A stretch of 39,395 bases of DNA from a virus. The translations under genes were made by a program, and so were the position numbers. This document shows, one piece after another, positions 12,193 to 20,293 of this stretch (position 1 is the first letter of the stretch; each line of letters starts with the position of its first letter). The stretch covers positions 1-39,395 of the IMG/VR virus record IMGVR_UViG_3300031379_000011; one strand, given 5' to 3'. A model generated the notes under the pieces. It saw only the letters and a program-made list of their open reading frames with translations. It was not told the DNA's origin and ran no database searches.

Positions 12193-13970
12193 AAGTAATA
12201 ACTTACCATTTTTTTATGTCCCGTTTTAAATTTTACATTATTAGCTTTTAATTCTCTTCCTAATTTAAATTTATTAATGTATGGAAGTTCTTCACATATT
12301 TGTGAAGCTGTTAACCATTCCCCCATGTTGTTATCAGGGAATAAATCAAATTTACTCTCTACTTCTGATATAATTTCAGATGTAATTACATAATTCCTAT
12401 TTTCATCATTTATAATTTTAATTTTATCATTATCAAAATAGTAAGGTTCATTATTTAAATATTTCGAATAGATATACCCCCATAACATATCTAGGTCAAT
12501 ATCATGGTATGCATTGCATTGACAATTTATTAATGTTAAATATCTTCGATTACCTGTAGTATCTCGTAGATACTCAATATCATTAGTTGTAGCACATAGT
12601 ATCATATTTCTAACTTTATCAATTGCTTCTTTAGCATATGGAGGTCTTACTTTATCTAAAGTTCTGGTTATAAAATTTTTCATAGCTTCTTGATCAGATT
12701 TTTTAAATGTCCCTGCAATTTCACCACACTCACAAAGCCATACAGACATCATCTCTAAGATATCATCTTTATTATTTGCATCTAAACTTCTACCACCTAA
12801 CCAATATCTTAACCGCATAAATTTAGGTATTAAGTTTTGAAACCAAGTAGTTTTTTGTAAACCGTGGTCACCTTGTAGTACTAATATAAATTGAGCTGAA
12901 TTTAATTTGTCATTTGAATTACATCCAATATACACCATTTGCAATAAAAATTTATAAATATATTCATTTTTATTTTTACTATCAGTTTTTATAGTTTTTA
13001 ATAATTCATCAAAGATATTATCATTTTTATTATTACTATAATATTTATGAGATTTTTTTAAATATTCTTCAATTGGATTATATTTATATTCTTTACAAAT
13101 TAATATTAAATATTTTTCTAAATGTTCAATACTAATTCTAAAATTGTGTTTCTTACACATGTCCCATATATATACAATCATATCTGATAATGGTTTATCA
13201 TTTATTTCATAATTTAACTTTATTTCATTAAATCTGCATTTAATGAAATAATGATTAATTACACATTTAACATTTTCAATAACATCTAAAATTTGAAACT
13301 TTAAAATTTTTGGACGTTCTTCATAATCTGGATAAGATTCATTATATTTTTTTAATGAACTATTAACTTTATCACCGTCCAAATTTTTATAAGTTACAAT
13401 TACAAAATCTTCATCCCATTTTACATTTGTAAAATCCGGATTTTCTAAAGCTCTAATCTCATTCTTCCACTTATCCCATATTCTCCAATGTTTTTCATTA
13501 TTGCAATCTGAATGAGAAAATGTTACAACATTCAAAGATTTAATCCCTATACAGCATTTCATTTCTGATTTATCACAAATAGGACATGCAAACTTAATAT
13601 AATTTTTATTGAGTACGATATCATAATATCGTACTCCTTGTGTTTTAAGGTATTCCACTATAATTTTAGTTTTATTTTTCAAATTTGTAATATCTTGTGT
13701 CATTAAAGACTTGCCATTTTTGTCACATTGTGATACATTAAATGTATTAATGTATTTAAAATGTAAATTGTTATCAGTAACTACTATGAAATTTGAACCA
13801 TTCATATATAGCGAAATACCTTGATCTTCGAGGTATTTTTTTTCATTTTGAATTAATTTATCAAAATAACTATTATCATTAATACACTTATCGTAATCCT
13901 CATCATTAATGATTTGTTCTAAATCATCAAAAGTATATTTATAATATTTTTTTTCGGCTTCTTTTACCAT
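12180..13970 (-). CDS. VirE/D5-like replication ATPase with N-terminal zinc motif, 596 aa
   Basis: Walker A is GDHGLQKTTW (367-376) and Walker B lies in SVWLCECGEIAG (409-420). Downstream DKVRNMILCATTNDIEYLRD and TTGNRRYLTL carry the sensor and arginine-finger pattern of the virulence-associated E / phage P4-type superfamily 3 helicases. The N-terminus has CPIC (129-132), CC (139-140) and HSDC (153-156), a zinc site like those of primases. It likely melts or unwinds the origin and may prime it. The ATG at 13970 lies only a base after AAGGAG and overlaps the end of the AbrB-like gene. Confidence 0.88.
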   Translation of the reverse strand: MVKEAEKKYYKYTFDDLEQIINDEDYDKCINDNSYFDKLIQNEKKYLEDQGISLYMNGSNFIVVTDNNLHFKYINTFNVSQCDKNGKSLMTQDITNLKNKTKIIVEYLKTQGVRYYDIVLNKNYIKFACPICDKSEMKCCIGIKSLNVVTFSHSDCNNEKHWRIWDKWKNEIRALENPDFTNVKWDEDFVIVTYKNLDGDKVNSSLKKYNESYPDYEERPKILKFQILDVIENVKCVINHYFIKCRFNEIKLNYEINDKPLSDMIVYIWDMCKKHNFRISIEHLEKYLILICKEYKYNPIEEYLKKSHKYYSNNKNDNIFDELLKTIKTDSKNKNEYIYKFLLQMVYIGCNSNDKLNSAQFILVLQGDHGLQKTTWFQNLIPKFMRLRYWLGGRSLDANNKDDILEMMSVWLCECGEIAGTFKKSDQEAMKNFITRTLDKVRPPYAKEAIDKVRNMILCATTNDIEYLRDTTGNRRYLTLINCQCNAYHDIDLDMLWGYIYSKYLNNEPYYFDNDKIKIINDENRNYVITSEIISEVESKFDLFPDNNMGEWLTASQICEELPYINKFKLGRELKANNVKFKTGHKKMVSYYLKRL

Positions 13971-14139
13971 ACTCCTTATCCACCTTTTCTACCTCTCCAT
14001 AATAAGGTTTAATAATTATACTATTATTTTTTACTTCAAAGGATACATATTCTTCAAAATTTAAAGCTTGTAGTATAGCCTTATCAATAAGTACGTAACT
14101 ACAATCTTTACTACGCTTTGATAATTTTTTAATTCTCAA
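13939..14139 (-). CDS. AbrB/MazE-like swapped-hairpin DNA-binding protein, 66 aa
   Basis: An ATG at 14154 lies inside the ribosome site itself (ATGGAGG), so the start is TTG at 14139, seven bases after GGAGGT. KLSKRSKDCSYVLIDKAILQ, then ALNFEEYVSFEVKNNSIIIK, match the AbrB/SpoVT pattern (S-x-x-I-x-I-x-K-x-I-L-x-x-L, then D/E-x-V-x-x-x-x-x-x-x-I-I-I-K-P). Such dimers bind DNA as transition regulators or antitoxins. No toxin partner is seen. It is co-transcribed with and overlaps the VirE-like gene, so it may regulate replication. Confidence 0.72.
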   Translation of the reverse strand: MRIKKLSKRSKDCSYVLIDKAILQALNFEEYVSFEVKNNSIIIKPYYGEVEKVDKEYGKRSRKKIL

Positions 14140-14175
14140 TTTTATTACCTCCATTAATTATATTGTTATTATTAT

Positions 14176-14204
14176 ATTATATGTGCTAAAGTTTGACGTG
14201 TAAA
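14176..14204 (-). promoter_or_regulatory. Replication operon promoter without the palindrome
   Basis: Minus strand: TTTACA (14204-14199), 17 bases, TATAAT (14181-14176), ahead of the AbrB-like and VirE-like genes. The spacer (CGTCAAACTTTAGCACA) is not palindromic, unlike the regulon promoters, so this unit may be expressed independently. Confidence 0.75.
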
Positions 14205-14299
14205 TATTAAAATAAAATAACGATTTATGATACAGTATGATAGAATTAAACCATAGTTCTATTTTATTTTTATTAATCACCACTTTTTTACTATTAATA

Positions 14300-14331
14300 A
14301 AAAAAAGTTACTCAATTGAGTAACTTTTTTT
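14300..14331. terminator. Terminator at the end of the late operon
   Basis: Perfect palindrome AAAAAAAGTTACTCAA / TTGAGTAACTTTTTTT, overlapping the stop of the lectin-like gene and followed by T-rich DNA on the minus strand. It ends the structural operon before the replication promoter. Confidence 0.88.
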
Positions 14332-15040
14332 AAAACTTAGATTTAATATAATTCAATTGCGATGCTAGTAAATTCCAATTCCATGCACCGAAGGAATATA
14401 TTTTCCCATTAAATCCGCCAAGTATTGCATCATATTTTTCTTTATCACTATATGGTGGAGTAGTACTATCGTATATTTCAGTTTTATAATCATTAATCAT
14501 AATGTTTGATGTAATCATATCGTTTAAATATGTCCATGCTATAAATATATTATTAGATTCTTTATATTCATAATTATAAATTATTTTTTCTCCAATAATA
14601 AATTGAATATAATTGTTTTTATATACAATAGAATATAAATCTCCATATTTAAAAATATTACCATCACCTTCTAATATTACATTTAAAGCGATAGTAAACC
14701 TTTTACGATCATAAAATTTAGAAGTATCTACAAAATACATTGCAGAATTATTCGAAAATTCTAAATAAGTATCTATTTTTGGTTGGCTTATTTCAACATT
14801 TTGAAATAAGTCATTATTATTTCCACTTTGGTCATAAATTTTAGAAACATTAATTTTTCTAACATCTTGAAGATATTTGTAATTATTAATACCTTCCTGG
14901 TCATTATAACCAATATCTACTTTTGTGTTCCCCATTTGAATTTCAATAAATTTATCAGTATTATTAGTTAAATTATTTATACTGAATAAACTTATCATCT
15001 GATTATCAAATGGAGTACTTTTGGGTATTTCCTTATCCAT
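14330..15040 (-). CDS. Concanavalin/LamG-like lectin-fold structural protein, 236 aa
   Basis: ATG at 15040 after GGAGGGTTAAACT. The stretch ISKIYDQSGNNNDLFQ-like (read here as VSKIYDQSGNNNDLFQN) matches the YDQSGxxND-Q signature of LamG-type jelly-roll domains. FTIALNVILEG and GGFNGKIYSFGAWNWNL are typical later strands. It lies last in the connector block. Probably a virion surface protein that binds host glycans, or a head fibre; which one is not decided by the sequence. Confidence 0.7.
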   Translation of the reverse strand: MDKEIPKSTPFDNQMISLFSINNLTNNTDKFIEIQMGNTKVDIGYNDQEGINNYKYLQDVRKINVSKIYDQSGNNNDLFQNVEISQPKIDTYLEFSNNSAMYFVDTSKFYDRKRFTIALNVILEGDGNIFKYGDLYSIVYKNNYIQFIIGEKIIYNYEYKESNNIFIAWTYLNDMITSNIMINDYKTEIYDSTTPPYSDKEKYDAILGGFNGKIYSFGAWNWNLLASQLNYIKSKF

Positions 15041-15053
15041 AGTTTAACCCTCC

Positions 15054-15485
15054 TTAAGAATATTGCCTGCACAACCTATTTAAAACATTATTTATATTTC
15101 TTTTAAAAATAGGTTTTGAAGCATTAAAATTGTTATATATAAATGAATCTAACCTTTCTATTTTTTTAGCATATGGTACATCTGTTCCGAATGCTATTTT
15201 CATCTTACCAATATTACCATGTATATTACATACAAAATGATTACCTTCATGATCTGAATAACTATTTGTTTGTTCACGTATGCTTTTAACATATATACTG
15301 GCTCTTAATCTTCCAGTATCGACATGACCTTTCTCGGTAAGAGACTCTTTTGCTTTAGTCTCTAATTCTGTCTTAGCAGTAGCGATAAGCTCTTTTTCAA
15401 CTTCTCTTTCTATTTCATCTTTAAAATTTTGAAATCTCCGTATGAGCCTATCAGCACCCCTAATTTGGATTGAATTTCTAGCCAT
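15054..15485 (-). CDS. HK97 gp10-like tail-completion protein, 143 aa
   Basis: ATG at 15485 after GGAGAGG. KGHVDTGRLRASIYVKSI is the conserved core of the HK97_gp10 family (VDTGxLRxSI), followed by a beta region and AFGTDVPYAKKIERL near the end, also a family feature. It acts at the neck, joining the finished head to the tail tube. The length is normal for the family. Confidence 0.85.
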   Translation of the reverse strand: MARNSIQIRGADRLIRRFQNFKDEIEREVEKELIATAKTELETKAKESLTEKGHVDTGRLRASIYVKSIREQTNSYSDHEGNHFVCNIHGNIGKMKIAFGTDVPYAKKIERLDSFIYNNFNASKPIFKRNINNVLNRLCRQYS

Positions 15486-16073
15486 TTAAATCCTCTCCAA
15501 TACATATATAATTTGTTGACCTCCATCTAAAACTTTGTTATTTGTTTGTATTAAGATTTGTCTTATAATTTTAAAATCTGGTATACCATTCTTTCCAAGA
15601 AATTCATTATATTGAAATTTGTGAAAATGGAATTCGTTTGGTTCTTGGTTATATGGTACTAATATAATAATATAATTATTACAATGTTTAGATATTTCTT
15701 CTAATTTGGTATGAGGATCTTCAAAATGTTCTAAAACATTAGAACAATAGATCACATCATATTTATCCAAAAAATTTAATTCATTCTTAAATACCAAGTG
15801 GGGGAAATTGATGTTAGCTAAATTAATAGCCTCATCACTAAAATCATACCCAGTAACATTATGGTTTATAGTATTTAATATACTGGTTGCTTCTCCTAAT
15901 GCACAGCCATAATCTAATATAGAATCAGCATTTTGAATTATTTCTAATATTATATTATCTACAGATGTTAAAAGGAGACTTGCATAATATGCAGTTTGCA
16001 GTCTACCATCTATTCCGTATATCCATTTAGCCCGAAACTCTTCGTCCCACCATTCTTTACTATTTGTTTTCAT
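15486..16073 (-). CDS. Class I SAM-dependent methyltransferase, 195 aa
   Basis: Motif I DYGCALGEAT (about 57-66) binds SAM, an acidic GYDFSDEAI follows, and DVIYCSNVLEHFEDP is the usual fourth strand and helix. The substrate cannot be read; a small molecule, glycan or protein is more likely than DNA, because no N4/N6 (D/N)PP(Y/W) motif is present. It is inserted between two head-tail connector genes and has its own promoter with an operator of the phage regulon. It therefore looks like an accessory gene that can be expressed apart from the late operon. Confidence 0.85.
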   Translation of the reverse strand: MKTNSKEWWDEEFRAKWIYGIDGRLQTAYYASLLLTSVDNIILEIIQNADSILDYGCALGEATSILNTINHNVTGYDFSDEAINLANINFPHLVFKNELNFLDKYDVIYCSNVLEHFEDPHTKLEEISKHCNNYIIILVPYNQEPNEFHFHKFQYNEFLGKNGIPDFKIIRQILIQTNNKVLDGGQQIIYVLERI

Positions 16074-16087
16074 TAAATCACTCCTTT

Positions 16088-16124
16088 ACATGTTAATTAT
16101 AACATGTTAAGCATTATTATTCAA
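16088..16124 (-). promoter_or_regulatory. Methyltransferase promoter, operator centred on the -10
   Basis: Minus strand: TTGAAT (16124-16119), 17 bases, TATAAT (16101-16096). The palindrome ACATGTTATAATTAACATGT (16107-16088) is centred on the -10, and AAAGGAG follows at once, so the leader would be only a few bases long. Confidence 0.75.
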
Positions 16125-16433
16125 TTCTTCTTGGCAATTCAATTTCAAATATAGTCCCCTACCTGTAGGATCACTTGCTGCATTTATTTTTAGCATTTTA
16201 TTATTATATTTCAATACATTTGCGTTATTTAAGTCATCCATATATCGCATTGTTACATTATAAAATAAAAATTCTTGATCTTTTAAATTCTTAGTATCAT
16301 TTCTCATACTCACTCTTTTAACATTCCCCCATGTTTCGGTCACGGTTTGTAATGTAAGGCTATAACACCCTCCTTCAAATTCAGTCCTGGACTGTTCAAA
16401 AATTACAAGCCTATGTGGTAAGTTTGTAAGCAT
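16107..16433 (-). CDS. Head-tail adaptor / head closure protein, 108 aa
   Basis: ATG at 16433 after GGGGGTGTTATA, overlapping the preceding stop. The pattern fits the phage head-tail joining family (SPP1 gp16 / HK97 gp7 type): about 110 residues, an early TETWGNVKRVSMRND segment and a beta-rich remainder. It closes the portal channel after packaging. Position between connector genes supports the call. Confidence 0.75.
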   Translation of the reverse strand: MLTNLPHRLVIFEQSRTEFEGGCYSLTLQTVTETWGNVKRVSMRNDTKNLKDQEFLFYNVTMRYMDDLNNANVLKYNNKMLKINAASDPTGRGLYLKLNCQEELNNNA

Positions 16434-17032
16434 TATAACACCCCCAAATTTCTATGCCTTAATGGTGCTAATATCCTTTTAAATTCCATTGGTACATTGT
16501 TAATGTCATAATTTACAGACCAATTTTCTTCTGAATGTTGGATTAAATACATTTCCCTATTTTCATATAAATAAGCTGTTTGTCTTAATATTACATTTTT
16601 AATTACTTCTAATTCCTGCTCATTACTTATAGCACAATCAAATTCAATTTTATATCCGTCCCCTTCTCTAGCTTTTGTAAAATGTGTTGCATAAGGATAC
16701 ATGACATTATCAACCATTCTAAAATTAGTGTATGCTGTCCCTGTGCTATTATATAATTCATATATCGTAGCTGTAGGAGTACCGACAATAGGTGCATTAA
16801 AAAGCATAATTTTACTTAAATATTTATCGTTTACATAATCATATCCATCAATATATTGCTCAAAACTTTTAGCTTGTATTGATTTATGAATTATGTTTTC
16901 ACAAATAAACTCACTTGTTTTTAATATTGTTTCGATCAATGTATCATCTGTCGTATAACCGACTTTTAGAAAATTCTTAGCTACACTAACACTTATTAGT
17001 GTATCTGTGGTATAACTTATTTGTTTTAACAT
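16433..17032 (-). CDS. Head-tail connector (gp6-like), 199 aa
   Basis: The start is ATG at 17032 (MLKQISYTTDTLISVSVAKN), since GAGGAGG lies just upstream; an ATG at 17047 would overlap that site. The N-terminus follows the phage gp6-like connector pattern, in which a strand is followed by (A/V)KxxLxVxxxxDDxLIxxxI; here VAKNFLKVGYTTDDTLIETI. These proteins form the ring below the portal. Length is near normal for the family. Confidence 0.82.
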   Translation of the reverse strand: MLKQISYTTDTLISVSVAKNFLKVGYTTDDTLIETILKTSEFICENIIHKSIQAKSFEQYIDGYDYVNDKYLSKIMLFNAPIVGTPTATIYELYNSTGTAYTNFRMVDNVMYPYATHFTKAREGDGYKIEFDCAISNEQELEVIKNVILRQTAYLYENREMYLIQHSEENWSVNYDINNVPMEFKRILAPLRHRNLGVL

Positions 17033-17073
17033 TTTAAACCTCCTCAATTAAAATTTAAAAAAGTTTATAACTA

Positions 17074-17454
17074 TTAAACTTCTTCAATTAAAATTTGGTA
17101 ACGTAAATCTAAATTACGGTACTCTCCATCACGTTCACGGTCTTGTGAAACTTGTTTACATATAACGTTCCTGTAATTTACGTTATCAGTTTCAAATCTT
17201 TTCATATGCAACTTTGATTTTATTTCAGCTGCAATTGATAACGCAGGATAAAATCCTAAGCTTCCAGGTTTTGTATAAATAGTGATTAAAAAATTATTAT
17301 CAATTCCATCTTTACCGTGTTTTTGGAATGGTATTGAACCTCCCCCACCAATGATTACATATGAATATGGTTTATTTGGTGTAGGTTCATCATAAACTTC
17401 AACACTTATATCATTTATAGCATCATATACAATTTTTTGAGCTTCAAACTCCAT
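17074..17454 (-). CDS. Tail completion / neck protein (DUF3168-like), 126 aa
   Basis: ATG at 17454 after AAGAGGTGATC. YSYVIIGGGGSIPF, FLITIYTKPGS and YRNLDLRYQILIEE match the DUF3168-type tail-terminator proteins that cap the tail tube. It comes after the glycosyltransferase genes and before the connectors, so the glycosyltransferase cassette splits the head-neck block. Confidence 0.72.
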   Translation of the reverse strand: MEFEAQKIVYDAINDISVEVYDEPTPNKPYSYVIIGGGGSIPFQKHGKDGIDNNFLITIYTKPGSLGFYPALSIAAEIKSKLHMKRFETDNVNYRNVICKQVSQDRERDGEYRNLDLRYQILIEEV

Positions 17455-17490
17455 AATATGATCACCTCTTTTCTATATATTATATAACAC

Positions 17491-17524
17491 AAATAGAGTC
17501 TTATAATCTAATAAGACTCTATTT
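17491..17524 (-). terminator. Hairpin after the glycosyltransferase genes
   Basis: Arms AAATAGAGTCTTAT / ATAAGACTCTATTT, six-base loop. The T run after it on the minus strand is short (TTTG), so termination may be partial and allow read-through into the connector genes. Confidence 0.55.
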
Positions 17525-17549
17525 TACAGCTAGCCTATCTATATTAACC

Positions 17550-18296
17550 CTATTCGGGATTATTTTTTACAGCTTCTAGCTTTTTTAGATCTGAATCTCT
17601 ATAAATATGGAACGCCTGGTATTGTGTATCCATATATAAATTATATCCATGCGTCATTGCTCTTATAGAAAATGCTCTATCCTCCCATATGGAGAACGTT
17701 ACATTTTCGATAGGTGAATAATTTACACCTTTTCTATATACATCATTATTTACTAAAATTAATGCTCCTGTACCACCAACTTTATGTATACCTTTTTGTG
17801 TATAATCATATTGATTTCCGCCATATTGGTCATATTGCCATGCGTTAGTTCCTGGATGCTCGTCATTAACATTCCATTTAGTCCAAAATACTTCTGACAT
17901 TATATTGAGTTTTAAATGTTTTAAAGTTTTGTATAAATGAATTAATGTTAATGGATGTAAAATTAAGTCACTATCAACCCAAAATGTATAATCATAATTA
18001 TTTTTTAAGCTATAGTCTATTATTTCATTTTTAATAGTAGATAATGTTGTAAAATTTTCATACTTCCAGTGGTGTGTATCATTTGAAACTTTATAGCTAA
18101 TTTTATTATCATATCTTACAAGAGAAGTTTCGTCATTAAAATAATCTTTTAAATTATCATAGCAATTATGTAAATAAAAATGTCTATCCACACTAAATAA
18201 ATTTTTATCTATTATTAAATCATCTAAACTTTGTAAATAATGTTTTAAAATTTCAGGTTTTTGATTAATAGCTGCCGTTATTAAAATTTTATCCAT
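17550..18296 (-). CDS. Glycosyltransferase-like protein (GT-A fold), 248 aa
   Basis: ATG at 18296 with GGAGGATTTGATTTG upstream (a TTG at 18299 is less likely). An early ILITAAINQKPEILKHY strand-helix, the metal-binding DxD in YTFWVDSDLILHPL and a later HKVGGTGALILVNN match GT-A transferases. No membrane segment. It is the third of three such genes. Target unknown; cell-wall or virion glycans are plausible. Confidence 0.72.
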   Translation of the reverse strand: MDKILITAAINQKPEILKHYLQSLDDLIIDKNLFSVDRHFYLHNCYDNLKDYFNDETSLVRYDNKISYKVSNDTHHWKYENFTTLSTIKNEIIDYSLKNNYDYTFWVDSDLILHPLTLIHLYKTLKHLKLNIMSEVFWTKWNVNDEHPGTNAWQYDQYGGNQYDYTQKGIHKVGGTGALILVNNDVYRKGVNYSPIENVTFSIWEDRAFSIRAMTHGYNLYMDTQYQAFHIYRDSDLKKLEAVKNNPE

Positions 18297-18997
18297 CAAA
18301 TCAAATCCTCCAAATTTGGGTTTTTATCTAATATAGATTTATATTGTTCTAGTGATCCATATACTCCATCTGGATCAACGTCCATATACCTTTTAAATTT
18401 ATTTAATCTGTCTTTTTCAGTACTCCACCCCATATGTTTAACATATACATTTTCCAGTATGCCACAAGTATAATTTAATACTTTTGTAGGAAATCTCCCA
18501 CAATGTATGGGGGAATTAGAGAATGTTAAATCTTTTTCAATATATCGTGCTAGAAATGGAAATGCTCTAGTATGTGCGTTCCACAAATCATCGGACCTGT
18601 ACTGTTTATCATTCCACATGTCGAATAATCTTAATGCTATTAAATCTAAACTTTTATCATTTGATAACATTCCAAAATCAATAAATTCATGTAAATATTT
18701 AGCATCATATTTAGATATTAACTCATCTGCATCAAATATCGCTATCCAATCACTAAGTTTGGCATGATTACAACATTTATCCCATAACGCTTTTCTTAAT
18801 ATAGATTCGTTTTTTATAAAAGTATGTTCAGCTGTATCATATATAATATCTGTATACCTTGAACATATTTCTACTGTATTATCAGTACTTGCGTCATTTA
18901 ACACAACAATTTTATCACATAATATACTATACGATTCAAGGAATTCAGTTAGCCATCTATCAGCTTCATTTCTTACTAACAATCCACCAATTATCAT
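18296..18997 (-). CDS. Family 2 glycosyltransferase, 233 aa
   Basis: ATG at 18997 overlaps the preceding stop (ATGA) after GGAGGAAGC. LLVRNEADRWLTEFLESY, then KIVVLNDASTDNTVEI is a textbook GT2 nucleotide-sugar-binding start. WIAIFDADE carries the metal-binding DxD. It transfers a sugar from a nucleotide donor; the acceptor cannot be told. The three glycosyltransferase-like genes overlap and are surely one unit. Confidence 0.88.
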   Translation of the reverse strand: MIIGGLLVRNEADRWLTEFLESYSILCDKIVVLNDASTDNTVEICSRYTDIIYDTAEHTFIKNESILRKALWDKCCNHAKLSDWIAIFDADELISKYDAKYLHEFIDFGMLSNDKSLDLIALRLFDMWNDKQYRSDDLWNAHTRAFPFLARYIEKDLTFSNSPIHCGRFPTKVLNYTCGILENVYVKHMGWSTEKDRLNKFKRYMDVDPDGVYGSLEQYKSILDKNPNLEDLI

Positions 18998-19701
18998 GTC
19001 TTAGCTTCCTCCTCATCCATATATAATAATTTACCTTGATTCTTAGGATCTTTTTCCCAAGCTGACAAAGCCTCTTTTTGGTATTGTGAAGTAATTGGAG
19101 TTACAGCCAAATGACCAATATCGACTCTTGTATCACATAGTATTTTTACATTAATTTCTTGCCTGGCTTTTATACAAAATGTAATATCCTCCCCCATATT
19201 TGGGAACGGATAAAACCAGGGTTTTTTTATTTTATTTAAAATTGTAGTTTTAAACATACACGCCGCCATTCCACAAGCTTCTATTGGTATTATAGAATTT
19301 TCAATCCATTTTATAATACCTTCTAAATGTGGTTTGTATTCTATCCGATCATATTGATCCTTACTTTCAATTATTCGAGCTTTTAAATATATACATGGTT
19401 GGAATGGATAAGCTCTTTTAAAAATCAATCCTGACACCATATCACAAGTTTCCAATGTTTCTAAATATTTAATTATAGTATTTCTAGGTAAAACCATGTC
19501 AGAATCAACCATTAATATATAGTCAAATCCATTTTCTAAAGCAAATTTACATAAATTTTCCCTGGCATCATATATTAGACAATTTGAAATATACCTAAAA
19601 TTTATTTCGACATCTTTAGGCATTTCTAAATTCATTATGCTAGATACAGTCATAAAATGATAATATCCTGTGGTTGGAAGTCCTATTAATATTTTTTTCA
19701 T
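18994..19701 (-). CDS. Glycosyltransferase family 2-like protein, 235 aa
   Basis: ATG at 19701 after AAGGAGCAAAGTG. Features are KKILIGLPTTGYYHFMTV at the start, FDYILMVDSDMVLP with the DxD motif, and a later PFPNMGEDITFCIKARQ helix typical of GT-A enzymes. First gene of the glycosyltransferase unit, behind an operator-type promoter. Probably modifies host-surface or virion glycans. Confidence 0.82.
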   Translation of the reverse strand: MKKILIGLPTTGYYHFMTVSSIMNLEMPKDVEINFRYISNCLIYDARENLCKFALENGFDYILMVDSDMVLPRNTIIKYLETLETCDMVSGLIFKRAYPFQPCIYLKARIIESKDQYDRIEYKPHLEGIIKWIENSIIPIEACGMAACMFKTTILNKIKKPWFYPFPNMGEDITFCIKARQEINVKILCDTRVDIGHLAVTPITSQYQKEALSAWEKDPKNQGKLLYMDEEEAKT

Positions 19702-19724
19702 CACTTTGCTCCTTCAATAATAAT

Positions 19725-19744
19725 TTATGTTAATTATACCATAT
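19725..19744 (-). promoter_or_regulatory. Glycosyltransferase promoter with hybrid operator on the -10
   Basis: Minus strand -10 TATAAT (19738-19733) sits at the centre of ATATGGTATAATTAACATAA. One arm is of the TGGTA type and the other of the TAACA type, so it is a hybrid of the two operator classes. No good -35 lies 16-18 bases upstream, so the promoter may be weak or need an activator. Confidence 0.55.
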
Positions 19745-19810
19745 AATTTTATTTTATTATTTGATTAATCAGGTTTACTTTGTGCTATAATCTTAGGTTT
19801 CTCATAAGGT

Positions 19811-20035
19811 TTACATTTTGTCAAGGACAATCCCCTTGACAATCCACATCAAACTTTCTTCTAGTCTTTTTATGCCTTCTCTTTGTTGTTCGCAGTCATG
19901 ACTGTTATAACAAATATCAACAATAAGTGATTTATAGCCTTTTCTAATTGTTTCTATCCTATTTATCGCATTTTGATTCGGTGTATGATTTGTCATAGAG
20001 TCTTGGATCTCCATTATTCTTTTATCTATGTCCAT
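19811..20035 (-). CDS. Acb2/Tad1-like hairpin protein, candidate immune-signal sponge, 74 aa
   Basis: ATG at 20035 after AGAGGTGAT. Features follow the small Acb2/Tad1 family: an early (Y/N)HxPNxxxI (here NHTPNQNAI), then NRIETIRKGYKSLIVDI, then QQREGIKRLEESLMWIVKG, where the family has RE-x-S-x-A-x-x-x-LEE-x-x-MW-x-x-x-x-I. Known members bind cyclic nucleotides or ADP-ribose signals and so block CBASS or Thoeris defence. Length is right. It lies beside the accessory glycosyltransferases. The ligand cannot be predicted, and key contacts may have changed. Confidence 0.68.
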   Translation of the reverse strand: MDIDKRIMEIQDSMTNHTPNQNAINRIETIRKGYKSLIVDICYNSHDCEQQREGIKRLEESLMWIVKGIVLDKM

Positions 20036-20050
20036 GTTTTTATCACCTCT

Positions 20051-20293
20051 TTACATATATTCCTCATCAAAGTAGTGTCTTTCATCATCTTCAGGAGGAA
20101 AAATTGGACTATAGTATTCTGTCCACGCTTGGTTCATTTGCTCCCAGGTATCGTATATCCAATAATCCCAAGCGGTATCATTGAATCCCAGATACTCTGT
20201 AGTTCTTAATTTTGTAAAATTAGTATTATTAATATCAGTTTTACATTGCAAAACTACAAATTTTATAGTGTCATAATGCAGTTCTATAATCAT
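20051..20293 (-). CDS. Hypothetical protein, 80 aa
   Basis: ATG at 20293 after GGAGGTGCGGT. Begins MIIELHYDTIKFVVLQCKTD; the C-terminal half is acidic and aromatic (WDYWIYDTWEQMNQAW, then FPPEDDERHYFDEEYM). No family recognised. It sits between the BspA-like gene and the Acb2/Tad1-like gene, with a four-base overlap to the former. Confidence 0.65.
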   Translation of the reverse strand: MIIELHYDTIKFVVLQCKTDINNTNFTKLRTTEYLGFNDTAWDYWIYDTWEQMNQAWTEYYSPIFPPEDDERHYFDEEYM

